This document shows, piece after piece, positions 36,671 through 44,772 of a DNA stretch of 64,000 nt; within the stretch, counting starts at the first letter, position 1; every line of letters begins with the position of its first letter. The stretch comes from Bradyrhizobium betae (lineage in GTDB: Bacteria > Pseudomonadota > Alphaproteobacteria > Rhizobiales > Xanthobacteraceae). The translations under genes were made by a program, and so were the position numbers. Under the pieces are notes generated by a model. The model was not told where the DNA came from. It did not search any database and saw only the letters and a list, made by a program, of their open reading frames with translations. The stretch lies in NCBI RefSeq assembly GCF_008932115.1, contig NZ_CP044543.1:2858501-2922500 (forward strand), written 5' to 3'.

Positions 36671-37162
36671 CTACTCCCAAAACTCCGCATGCCCCTGCGG
36701 ATCGACCAGCCGGTTGATCCGCAGCGCCGCGGCCATTCCAAACCGCACCGTCATCTGCTTGCGCGTCGCGGCTGCGATCTTGTGCTCGGGCGCCTCGCAC
36801 TGCAGATGCGCGCCATAGGCGTCGGCGATGATCAGGCCGGTTCCTTCCGGAAAGATCTCGCACGGCAGATCCTGCGTGAAGGCGAAGAACAGCCGGTCGC
36901 AATGGGCGCGGTATTCGTGCCACTTCTGGTCGGCGCGCAGATCCTCGACCGAAGACTTGATCTCGACGATCCAGATCTCGCCGCGCTCGTTCAGCGCCAC
37001 AAGGTCGGCGCGACGGCCCGACGGCAGCGGCAATTCGCTGATGCAGGTGAAGCCGAGCGAGCGCAACAGCCGCGCGGTGCCGCGCGCGATCGCCAGCGCC
37101 GTCTCGGACTGGCGACGGTCCGGCGGCGGCACGAGCGCGATGTTGCGGGCGGGGTTGTCCAT
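36671..37162 (-). CDS. mmcB: MmcB family DNA repair protein
   Basis: A 163-residue protein of the family named after Caulobacter MmcB, a damage-inducible factor. The nuclease-like core is visible: GRRADLVALNERGEIWIVEI then KSSVEDLRADQKW, and the D-(E)xK arrangement (Asp, Glu, Lys) fits the restriction-endonuclease-like fold. Starts at 37162. No SOS box is clear in the 97 bp upstream. Confidence 0.87.
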   Translation of the reverse strand: MDNPARNIALVPPPDRRQSETALAIARGTARLLRSLGFTCISELPLPSGRRADLVALNERGEIWIVEIKSSVEDLRADQKWHEYRAHCDRLFFAFTQDLPCEIFPEGTGLIIADAYGAHLQCEAPEHKIAAATRKQMTVRFGMAAALRINRLVDPQGHAEFWE

Positions 37163-37258
37163 GGCGGCAGTTTAGCCGATTCCACAGCGTGCGCCCATCG
37201 TTCAGTCCGGCACGAATCTTTTGCTTGGCCATGGGCCAAAAATCGGCATTGTGGCGCC

Positions 37259-37927
37259 ATGACCGAGCAAAATGACGCACAATCCAAGGCCGGCGCGATC
37301 ATCGTTCCCGTGACGCTGTTCGAGCAGAACTGCACCATCATCTGGGACGAGCCCGGCAAGAAGGCCGTGGTGATCGATCCGGGCGGCGACGTGCCAAAGA
37401 TTCTGGAGGCGATCAAGCAGACTGGCGTCACCGTCGAGAAGATCTGGCTGACGCACGGCCATATCGACCATGTCGGCGGCGCGGCGGAATTGCGCGATGC
37501 GCTCAAGGTGCCGATCGAGGGCCCGCATGTCGCGGATAAATTTCTGCTCGACAACGTCGTCGAGAGCGGCGCGCGCTTCGGCATGACCGGCGGGCGCAAC
37601 TTCGCGCCGGACCGCTGGCTGGAGGAGGGTGACACCGTCGAGATCGGCGGCTTGTCATTCGACATTCTGCACTGTCCCGGCCACTCGCCCGGCAGCGTGG
37701 TGTTCTTCAACAAGGATCTACGTTTCGCCCATGTCGGCGACGTCTTGTTCGCAGGCTCGGTCGGGCGCACCGATCTGCCCGGCGGCAGCCACGCCACGCT
37801 GATCAATTCGATCAAGACCAAGCTGCTGCCGCTCGGCGACGATGTCGGCTTCATCTGCGGCCATGGCGCCGGCTCGAGCATCGGCCAGGAGCGGATGACC
37901 AATCCGTTCATCACCGGCGAGATGTGA
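37259..37927 (+). CDS. Glyoxalase II-like metallo-beta-lactamase fold hydrolase
   Basis: A soluble hydrolase of 222 residues. The binuclear zinc motif HxHxDH is at His66, His68, Asp70 and His71 (LTHGHIDHVGGAAELRD); the further His residues are in LHCPGHSPGSVVF and FICGHGAGSSIGQE, and the bridging Asp is in AHVGDVLFAGSVGRTDLPGG. This matches the GloB2/YcbL group, which acts on glutathione thioesters or similar. The start at 37259 lies 96 bp from the divergent mmcB start. Confidence 0.88.
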   Translation: MTEQNDAQSKAGAIIVPVTLFEQNCTIIWDEPGKKAVVIDPGGDVPKILEAIKQTGVTVEKIWLTHGHIDHVGGAAELRDALKVPIEGPHVADKFLLDNVVESGARFGMTGGRNFAPDRWLEEGDTVEIGGLSFDILHCPGHSPGSVVFFNKDLRFAHVGDVLFAGSVGRTDLPGGSHATLINSIKTKLLPLGDDVGFICGHGAGSSIGQERMTNPFITGEM

Positions 37928-37962
37928 GACGTCATTCGGCGGCGGAGCGAGAACGACGCATA

Positions 37963-38118
37963 CGTCATTCCGGGGCGCGCGATAGCGCGAGCCCGGAATC
38001 CATAACCACAGGAAGATGTGGTTACGGGGACTCGGAGTTGCGCCCGTGCGCCTAACTTTGTCCTGGGGTTATGGATCCCGGATCTGCGCGCGCTTACGGC
38101 GCGCTTGTCCGGGATGAC
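37963..38118. repeat. Palindromic intergenic repeat, family B
   Basis: GTCATTCCGGGGCGCGCGAT and GGAATCCATAACCACAGG at the left; GGGTTATGGATCCCGGATCT and GCGCTTGTCCGGGATGAC at the right. Located between convergent genes. Confidence 0.7.
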
Positions 38119-38151
38119 AGCGGAGTGTGTCGCGCGCTTGGGAGCGACGAG

Positions 38152-39327
38152 CTATTTCATCAGCCCCGCGGCGGTCAGCGCGCGGGTGATGATCTGACCG
38201 ATGTCCAGGCCGCGGGATTGCTCGGGCTTCGGTTCGGCGGCCTCGTCGGCGACCGCCGAGCGGATCGAGCGGGCCAGATGCGGCGCGGGTGAGCGTGCCG
38301 GCTGCGGTGCAGGCTTTGCCTCCGCCTTCTTGCTGGCTACGTCCGCAATCCAGCCGGTGAGACCGAAGAATTTCGCGATGTGATAGGACGAGGAGATACC
38401 GGCCTCGATCAGGAACGCACCCTCGACGCCATAGCGCTGGTCGTTGTCGGCGAGCCCAAGCGGCGTGCCGTGCGCCATGTCGGTGATGGCGTAGGACTCG
38501 ACCAGCGTCTCGCCGTCCTTGTTCCACCAGGCCTGGCGCGGATAGCCGTCGACGATCGTTTCCGCCATCGGCGCCGCCGGCAGATCGTGCAGGTCGAGCC
38601 ACTGCTTGACGATCTCGTTGGCGTTGCCGGGATTGACGGTGCGGTCGGCGCTGCCATGCCAGACCGACATCTTCGGCCAGGGCCCGCGATGGTCCGACGC
38701 GCGCCGCACGAAATCGCCGAGCTCGCGCTCGGGCCGCGCCGGCGAATGAAACATGCCGTCCAGCGCCTCCCGCAGATTCGAGGCGATGCCGTAGGGCAAT
38801 CCGGCAATGACCGCGCCGGCCGCGAAGACTTCCGGATAGGTCGCGAGCATCACCGACGTCATGCCGCCGCCGGCGGACAGGCCAGTGATGAAGATGCGCT
38901 TCGGATCGATGCGATGAGCCTCGGCCATATGCGCGATCATCTCGCGGATCGAACGCGCCTCGCCGCCGTCGCGAACGGTGTCTTCCGGGTTGAACCAGTT
39001 GAAGCAGGTGTTGCCGTTGTTGGCGCGCTGCTGCTCGGGCATCACCAGCGCGAAGCCATAATGCCGGGCGAGCGTCGACCAACCCGCGCCGAGATCGTAG
39101 GCCGCGGCAGTCTGGCCGCAGCCATGCAGCACGACGACGAGCGCGCGCGGCTTCTGCCATTGCGCCGGCACGAATGCGAACATGCGCAAATTGCCGGGAT
39201 TGTCGCCGAAACCGGTGACTTCTTCCAACGGACTGGACGCGGCCGCGCTGCGGCCGAACTCGGCAAAGCGCAGACCATCCACCTTTGGCAGATGTCTCAG
39301 GAAATCGAGATTTTTGGCGAGAGACAC
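38152..39327 (-). CDS. PHB-depolymerase-type esterase (LpqC/feruloyl esterase family)
   Basis: An alpha/beta hydrolase of 391 residues. The nucleophile Ser is in FITGLSAGGGMTSVML, the oxyanion region is VVVLHGCGQTAAAYDLGAGW, and the catalytic His is probably in TDMAHGTPLGLADN, with the Asp near VWHGSADRTVNP. No signal peptide is evident with the start I chose, the GTG at 39327, which follows AGGAG by 6 bases and gives the family-like opening SLAKNLDFLRHLPKV. The substrate may be short PHB chains, polyesters or feruloyl esters. The C-terminal 60 residues are low-complexity Ala/Pro/Glu. Confidence 0.85.
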   Translation of the reverse strand: MSLAKNLDFLRHLPKVDGLRFAEFGRSAAASSPLEEVTGFGDNPGNLRMFAFVPAQWQKPRALVVVLHGCGQTAAAYDLGAGWSTLARHYGFALVMPEQQRANNGNTCFNWFNPEDTVRDGGEARSIREMIAHMAEAHRIDPKRIFITGLSAGGGMTSVMLATYPEVFAAGAVIAGLPYGIASNLREALDGMFHSPARPERELGDFVRRASDHRGPWPKMSVWHGSADRTVNPGNANEIVKQWLDLHDLPAAPMAETIVDGYPRQAWWNKDGETLVESYAITDMAHGTPLGLADNDQRYGVEGAFLIEAGISSSYHIAKFFGLTGWIADVASKKAEAKPAPQPARSPAPHLARSIRSAVADEAAEPKPEQSRGLDIGQIITRALTAAGLMK

Positions 39328-39738
39328 GGCAACTCCTGGCAGGTGACGTTCAACGTCCACCCCAGCCAGATAGTTGCTGCAGTGCAAAATAAAAAGACCG
39401 TGTGCTGTCGGTCACCGTGGAATCGCGGGAATCCCGCGGAAATTCGTACGTATTAACCGCAATGCCTCAACTTCGTGCAGATGCGCGGCGCGTTCGCGGC
39501 GGAAATGCGGGCGAGATCGCGATCAACGCAGCAAACGGCACGGGTGAAACGACAAGACCTGCGCGCGCTGATTGCAGAGATTCGATCACAAAGGACACCT
39601 GATGCGACGGCAAGGAGAGGGAGAAGACAGGCGCATGCCTGCATTCCGTAACGCGGGACACCGCGCGATTGCGTTCGCTGTTTCCAGCACGTAGCCTCGC
39701 CGCACAACAAACAGAAAATGACAGCCGGAGAGACCGCC
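39328..39738. other. Divergent intergenic region with one perfect hairpin
   Basis: About 410 bp between divergent genes. CGCGGG-AAT-CCCGCG at 39424-39438 is a perfect inverted repeat and a possible operator. The ribosome site GGAGAG for the plus-strand gene is at about 39728. I see no credible small gene in the rest. Confidence 0.45.
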
Positions 39739-40974
39739 ATGGCGCGCCTGAAATTCGGAGCCTTCCTTGCCCCGCATCACCCGATCGGGGAGCATCCGAT
39801 GCTTCAGTTCCGGCGCGATCTCGACCTGGTCGAGCAGCTCGACGCGCTTGGTTATGACGAGTTCTGGTGCGGCGAGCATCATTCCTCCGGTTGGGAGATG
39901 ATCGCCTCGCCCGAGATGTTCCTGGCGGCGGCGGGCGAGCGCACCAAGCGGATCAAGCTCGGCACCGGCGTGGTGTCGCTGCCCTATCACCATCCCTACA
40001 ACGTCGCGCAGCGCATGGTGCAGCTCGACCACATGACCGGCGGCCGCGCCATCTTCGGCTCCGGCCCCGGCGCGCTGGCCTCCGACGCACATACGCTCGG
40101 CATCGACCCGATGACGCAGCGCGACCGCCAGGACGAGGCGATCGGCGTGATCCGCCGCCTGTTCAACGGTGAGCGCGTCACCGCCAAGAGCGACTGGTTC
40201 ACCATGAACGACGCCGCGCTGCAGATCCTGCCGCTGCAGGAGGAGATGCCGTTCGTGGTGGCGTCGCAGATCTCGCCCTCCGGCATGACGCTCGCCGGCA
40301 AATACGGCATCGGCATCATCTCGCTGGGCTCGATGACGACGCAGGGCCTGATGTCGCTGCAGCAGCAATGGCAGTTCGCCGAGGACGCCGCCAAGAAGCA
40401 CGGCACCACCGTCGATCGCGCGAACTGGCGCGTGCTCTTGACCTTCCACGTCGCCGAAACCCGCGAGCAGGCCCGCAAGGAGGCCGGCGCGGGGCTGATG
40501 CGCTGGCACAACGAATATAATGTCGGCACGCTGAAGCGGCCGGGACTGACCGCATTCGCCTCACCCGACGAGGCCGTGGACAAGACCGCGTTCGTCGAGG
40601 GCGCCGCATCCGTCATCGGCACGCCTGACGATCTCGTCAAGATGATCAAGAACGTGATGCAGGTCTCCGGCGGTGTCGGCGCCGTGATCGGCTTCGTGCA
40701 CGACTGGGCCAATCCGGAAGCCACGCGCCGGAGCTGGGACATGGTGGCCCGTTATGTCGTGCCGGAGATCAACGGCTATACCGACGGCCTGCGCCGGTCG
40801 CAGAAATTCGTGATCGAGAACCGCGCGATCTTCGAGCGTGCGGGACAGGCCGTGATGGCCAAGATCATGCAGAACGAGAAGGCCGCCGAGGCGCTGAAGG
40901 TGACCGGCCCCGGCCGCGTCGCGATTCCCGCCGTCAACGCGCCGGATCTGCAGAAGGAAGCGGCCAAGCGATAG
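39739..40974 (+). CDS. LLM-class flavin-dependent monooxygenase
   Basis: A luciferase-like oxidoreductase of 411 residues. It has the TIM-barrel features YDEFWCGEHHSSGWEMIASP, IKLGTGVVSLPYHHPYNVAQ, MTGGRAIFGSGPG and a C-terminal IGTPDDLVKMIKN. The layout resembles limonene 1,2-monooxygenase-type and related class A monooxygenases that use reduced FMN, so it needs a flavin reductase from elsewhere. The start at 39739 follows GGAGAG; an earlier ATG at 39718 is less likely. A P450 gene follows 53 bp downstream, suggesting a joint oxidative pathway. Confidence 0.85.
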   Translation: MARLKFGAFLAPHHPIGEHPMLQFRRDLDLVEQLDALGYDEFWCGEHHSSGWEMIASPEMFLAAAGERTKRIKLGTGVVSLPYHHPYNVAQRMVQLDHMTGGRAIFGSGPGALASDAHTLGIDPMTQRDRQDEAIGVIRRLFNGERVTAKSDWFTMNDAALQILPLQEEMPFVVASQISPSGMTLAGKYGIGIISLGSMTTQGLMSLQQQWQFAEDAAKKHGTTVDRANWRVLLTFHVAETREQARKEAGAGLMRWHNEYNVGTLKRPGLTAFASPDEAVDKTAFVEGAASVIGTPDDLVKMIKNVMQVSGGVGAVIGFVHDWANPEATRRSWDMVARYVVPEINGYTDGLRRSQKFVIENRAIFERAGQAVMAKIMQNEKAAEALKVTGPGRVAIPAVNAPDLQKEAAKR

Positions 40975-41027
40975 GCCCGTCGTCCCGGGATTATGCTATG
41001 TAGGCACGGCCAACCAGAGCAATCGTC

Positions 41028-42413
41028 ATGTCGATGCAGAATATGGCCGCGCCTGAGCTTCCCTACACCGCGCCGAAGCGCAACGAGCTGACGCACATCC
41101 CCGGCGACGAGGGCTGGCCGATTGTTGGCAAGACCTTTCAGGTGCTCGCCGATCCCAAGGGGCACATCGAAGCGAACGCCGCCAAATACGGCCCGGTCTA
41201 CCGCACCCATGTTTTCGGCGAGACCAATGTCGTGCTGCTCGGGCCCGAGGCCAACGAGCTCGTGATGTTCGACCAGCAGAAGCTGTTCTCCTCGACCCAT
41301 GGCTGGAACAAGGTGCTCGGGCTGCTGTTTCCGCGCGGCTTGATGCTGCTCGATTTCGACGAGCACCGGCTGCATCGCAAGGCGCTGTCTGTCGCGTTCA
41401 AGTCCGGGCCGATGAAATCCTATCTGTCCGATCTCGACCGCGGCATCGCCGCGCGCGTCGCGCAGTGGAAGGCGAACCCGGGCGAGATGCAGCTTTATCC
41501 GGCGATGAAGCAGCTCACGCTCGATCTCGCCGCGGCGTCCTTTCTCGGCGCCGATATCGGCCCGGAGGTCGACGAGATCAACCGCGCCTTCGTCGACATG
41601 GTCGCCGCCGCCGTCGCGCCGATCCGCCGCCCATTGCCGGGCACGCAGATGGCGCGCGGCGTGGCGGGCCGCAAGCGCATCGTCGCCTATTTCCGCCAGC
41701 AGATTCCGCTGCGGCGCGGCAATCATGGCGGCGACGACCTGTTCTCGCAGCTCTGCCGTGCCACCCATGAGGATGGTGCCCTGCTGTCCGAGCAGGACAT
41801 CATCGACCACATGAGCTTCCTGATGATGGCGGCGCACGACACGCTGACCTCGTCGCTGACCTCCTTCGTCGGCGAGCTCGCCGCCAATCCGGACTGGCAG
41901 GACAGGCTGCGGGCGGAAGTTCTTGCGCTCGGGCTTGCGCCGGGTGCGCCGAGCAGCTTCGACGATCTCGAAAAAATGCCGCTGTCGGAAATGGCGTTCA
42001 AGGAGGCGCTGCGGATCAAGCCGCCGGTGCCCTCGATGCCGCGCCGCGCGATGCGCGATGTCACCTTCAGGGGATTTACGATTCCCGCCGGCACCGCGGT
42101 CGGCGTCAATCCGCTCTACACGCACCACATGAAGGAGATCTGGCCGGAGCCTGATCGCTTCGATCCCTTGCGCTTCACCGAGGAAGCCCAGCGCAACCGC
42201 CACCGCTTCGCCTGGGTGCCGTTCGGCGGCGGCGCGCATATGTGCCTCGGCCTGCACTTTGCCTACATGCAGGCCAAGTGCTTCGCGCGGCACTTCCTGC
42301 AAAACCTCGAGGTCTCGCTGGAGCCGGGCTACAAGCCGGACTGGCAGATGTGGCCGATCCCGAAGCCGCGGGATGGGCTGAGGGTACGAGTGAAGGCGGT
42401 GCAGGTTTCGTAG
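41028..42413 (+). CDS. Cytochrome P450
   Basis: A soluble P450 of 461 residues with no N-terminal anchor. The haem ligand is Cys406 in FGGGAHMCLGLHFA, the I-helix acid/Thr pair is in MMAAHDTLTSSL, and ExxR is in FKEALRIKPPVPSM. The N-terminal part (IPGDEGWPIVGKTFQVLADP) looks like the CYP120/CYP26/CYP51-like group that oxidises terpenoids, retinoids and sterols. Electron donors are not encoded nearby. Its TAG stop falls within the first bases of a family E repeat. It lies after a luciferase-like monooxygenase. Confidence 0.93.
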   Translation: MSMQNMAAPELPYTAPKRNELTHIPGDEGWPIVGKTFQVLADPKGHIEANAAKYGPVYRTHVFGETNVVLLGPEANELVMFDQQKLFSSTHGWNKVLGLLFPRGLMLLDFDEHRLHRKALSVAFKSGPMKSYLSDLDRGIAARVAQWKANPGEMQLYPAMKQLTLDLAAASFLGADIGPEVDEINRAFVDMVAAAVAPIRRPLPGTQMARGVAGRKRIVAYFRQQIPLRRGNHGGDDLFSQLCRATHEDGALLSEQDIIDHMSFLMMAAHDTLTSSLTSFVGELAANPDWQDRLRAEVLALGLAPGAPSSFDDLEKMPLSEMAFKEALRIKPPVPSMPRRAMRDVTFRGFTIPAGTAVGVNPLYTHHMKEIWPEPDRFDPLRFTEEAQRNRHRFAWVPFGGGAHMCLGLHFAYMQAKCFARHFLQNLEVSLEPGYKPDWQMWPIPKPRDGLRVRVKAVQVS

Positions 42414-42546
42414 GGTGGGTTAGCCCCGGGCTGCGCGAAGCGCAGTCCCTTGGCGTAACCCACCTCTTTAGTTTCCGCAGAGACAGAAGCGGTGGGTTAC
42501 GCCAGCGACTGCGCTTCGCGCACCCGCCGTCTAACCCACCCTACGC
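42409..42546. repeat. Palindromic intergenic repeat, family E, used as shared 3' end
   Basis: CGTAGGGTGGGTTAGCCCC at the left and its complement (TCTAACCCACCCTACG) at the right, with CTGCGCGAAGCGCAG and ACTGCGCTTCGCGC inside and GTAACCCACC / GGTGGGTTAC as a second pair. It overlaps the P450 stop codon and lies 17 bp from the SDR stop. Confidence 0.75.
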
Positions 42547-42562
42547 ATCTCTTTCTTGGCAC

Positions 42563-43402
42563 CTACGCCCCCTGATCGAATGCATTTCGCAAGGCCGCTA
42601 GGCCCTGCTGCTGCTGGCTCCAGTTGCGGCCGCCGGTGATGGCGCCGTCGATGACGAGGTCGTGGCCGTTGATGAAGCTGGATTCGTCGCTCGCCAGGAA
42701 CACCGCGGCATGGGCGATGTCGTCGGGGATGCCGGCGCGCGGGATCGGCTGGGCGGTCTTGTAGACGTCGCGCATCACCGCCGGCGTCTTCTCGGCAGCT
42801 TCCGTCGACAGGCCCAGCGCTTTGCCGAAAATGCCGGTCGCGATCGCACCGGGCGAGACCGAATTGACACGCACATTGGACTCGCCGAGCTCCATCGCCA
42901 CGCATTTGGTGAGGTGGATCACCGCCGCCTTGGCCGCGCCGTAGACGACGGACGAGGAGAAGCCGGCGAGGCGGCCGGCAATGCTGCCGTTGTTGATGAT
43001 GCTGCCCGACCCCTGCTTCTTCATGAAGGGCGCGGCGTGCTTCATCCCGAGCATGACGCTGCGCACCAGCGTCGCCATCGCCGCGTCGAAGCGCTCGACC
43101 TCGAGGGCTTCGATGCCGCCGGTCTGCGCCGGACCGCCGGCATTGTTGAAGAGGCAGTCGATCCGGCCGAACTTCTCCACCGCGAGCGCGACCAGCGCCT
43201 GCATCTGCGCCTCGACCGTCACATCGGTCTGGCGGAAGACGCAGTTGGCCCCGAGCTGCTTCGCCAGCGCTTCACCCTCCGGTATACGCCGCCCCGCGAT
43301 CACAATTTTGGCACCTTCGGCAACGAAGACTTCCGCAGTGCGCAATCCGATCCCGCTCGTCGCGCCCGTGATCACCGCAACCTTGCCGTCAAGCCTGCCC
43401 AT
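42563..43402 (-). CDS. Short-chain dehydrogenase/reductase
   Basis: A classical SDR of 279 residues. The NAD(P) loop is VITGATSGIGLRTAEVF (Gly13, 17, 19), NNAG follows in CLFNNAGGPAQTG, and the catalytic Ser/Tyr/Lys are in IINNGSIAG and VVYGAAKAAVIHLTK. C-terminal DLVIDGAITGGRNW is the usual FV(V/I)DGG-like element. The start at 43402 follows GGGAGA. It faces the P450 gene and may oxidise an alcohol formed by it, but the two are convergent, not an operon. Confidence 0.9.
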   Translation of the reverse strand: MGRLDGKVAVITGATSGIGLRTAEVFVAEGAKIVIAGRRIPEGEALAKQLGANCVFRQTDVTVEAQMQALVALAVEKFGRIDCLFNNAGGPAQTGGIEALEVERFDAAMATLVRSVMLGMKHAAPFMKKQGSGSIINNGSIAGRLAGFSSSVVYGAAKAAVIHLTKCVAMELGESNVRVNSVSPGAIATGIFGKALGLSTEAAEKTPAVMRDVYKTAQPIPRAGIPDDIAHAAVFLASDESSFINGHDLVIDGAITGGRNWSQQQQGLAALRNAFDQGA

Positions 43403-43596
43403 GGAATCTCCCTGTTCTTGAACGATTTGATGCCAAATGGCCGACACCGATCGATGACGGCGCTGCGACAGTCGGCGCCGCGACGCTCACTATTCCTGCG
43501 GGCTATCGACAAGGCAAGCTTTGCTTGAGCATGCGACATGCGTAACATCCTCGTCCACCTCTCGATTTCCGAGCGCATCTTGCAACCGGGCGGCGC

Positions 43597-44562
43597 ATGC
43601 AGAAGCTGATCGATGAATTCCGCAACGGCTGGCAGGGCGAGGCACCACCCTCGCTCGCGCTGAGCATCGCTTTCGCGGTCACCTGCCTGCTGGTCGCAAC
43701 GCTGACGCGCTGGGGTCTCGCGCATGTGCGACCGGACGTCTACTTCACGCCTTACTTCCCGGCCGTGTTCTTCGCCGCGGCGTTCGGCGGCTTGCGGATC
43801 GGCATCATCACCGCGCTGGTCGGCGGCGTGCTCGGCGTCGTCGTCAATTTCGGCGATGCTTTTGCGGATCGGTCCCGGTTCACCCTGCTGACGCTGTATT
43901 GGTGCGTCTGCGCCCTCACCATCTGGGGCGTCGAGCATTATCGCACGATGCTGACGGAGCAGCGCCGGATCTCCAGGCGCCTGATCGAGGAAGAGGACTA
44001 TCGCAAGCTATTGGTCGACGAGCTTCAGCACCGGCTGAAGAACAAGCTGTCGACGGTGCATGCCGTGCTGCATCAGGTGCTGCATGACGAGCCGCAGGTC
44101 TGGGCCCGGATCGACCCCCGGCTGCGTTCTCTGGCCACGACCGACGATTTGATCTCGCGGATCGACAAAGCGGGCTGCGACATCCGCGATCTGCTGATCG
44201 CGGAGCTCGGGCCTTACGGCCATGTCCGCTTCACCCTCAATGGCGACCGGCTGTTCCTGCCGCCGAAGCTCGCGGTCACGCTGTCACTGATGTTTCACGA
44301 GCTCGCCACCAACGCCGGTAAATATGGTGCGTTCTCCGCACCGTGCGGATTGTTGCAGGTGTCATGGACCGTCAGCGGCGACCGGCTGACCATTACCTGG
44401 GACGAGACCGAAGGCCCGAGCATCGGCCAGGTGTCGGCGCCGGGTTTCGGCACCAAATTGCTGAAGTCCGCGCTATCGGCCTTCGACGGCAAGACCGAGG
44501 TCTCGTATCTGGCGACCGGCCTGCATTGCATCATGCAATGCCGCATCCCGCCAAGCGGCTAG
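43597..44562 (+). CDS. HWE-family sensor histidine kinase with membrane domain
   Basis: A 321-residue kinase. The N-terminal half has four membrane helices of the DUF4118/KdpD-like type (FTPYFPAVFFAAAFGGLRIG). The kinase core belongs to the HWE family: phosphoacceptor His in VDELQHRLKNKLSTVHAVLH, N-box FHELATNAGKYGAFSAP, and the Trp-x-Glu in LTITWDETEGP, followed by GFGTKLLKSALSAFDG. No response regulator gene is adjacent, so the partner is unknown. HWE kinases in Rhizobiales often act in general stress or light signalling. Confidence 0.88.
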   Translation: MQKLIDEFRNGWQGEAPPSLALSIAFAVTCLLVATLTRWGLAHVRPDVYFTPYFPAVFFAAAFGGLRIGIITALVGGVLGVVVNFGDAFADRSRFTLLTLYWCVCALTIWGVEHYRTMLTEQRRISRRLIEEEDYRKLLVDELQHRLKNKLSTVHAVLHQVLHDEPQVWARIDPRLRSLATTDDLISRIDKAGCDIRDLLIAELGPYGHVRFTLNGDRLFLPPKLAVTLSLMFHELATNAGKYGAFSAPCGLLQVSWTVSGDRLTITWDETEGPSIGQVSAPGFGTKLLKSALSAFDGKTEVSYLATGLHCIMQCRIPPSG

Positions 44563-44772
44563 ACCCGGCACAAGCGAAACAGAACCGCCCGCTCCGCTCG
44601 CGGTTTCGCAAGCGGCGTTGACCCTCTGTTAATGACGATCGGGGGCACGCGTCGCATCGCCGCAAGTTTCCCCCGAAACACCCTCGTATTTCTGCGGAGC
44701 CCTTAACCAAACCTAAGAGGGAACCGCGCAAGATCGTGCCCATTGCAAAGGCGCGCTGAAACAACAAGATTC

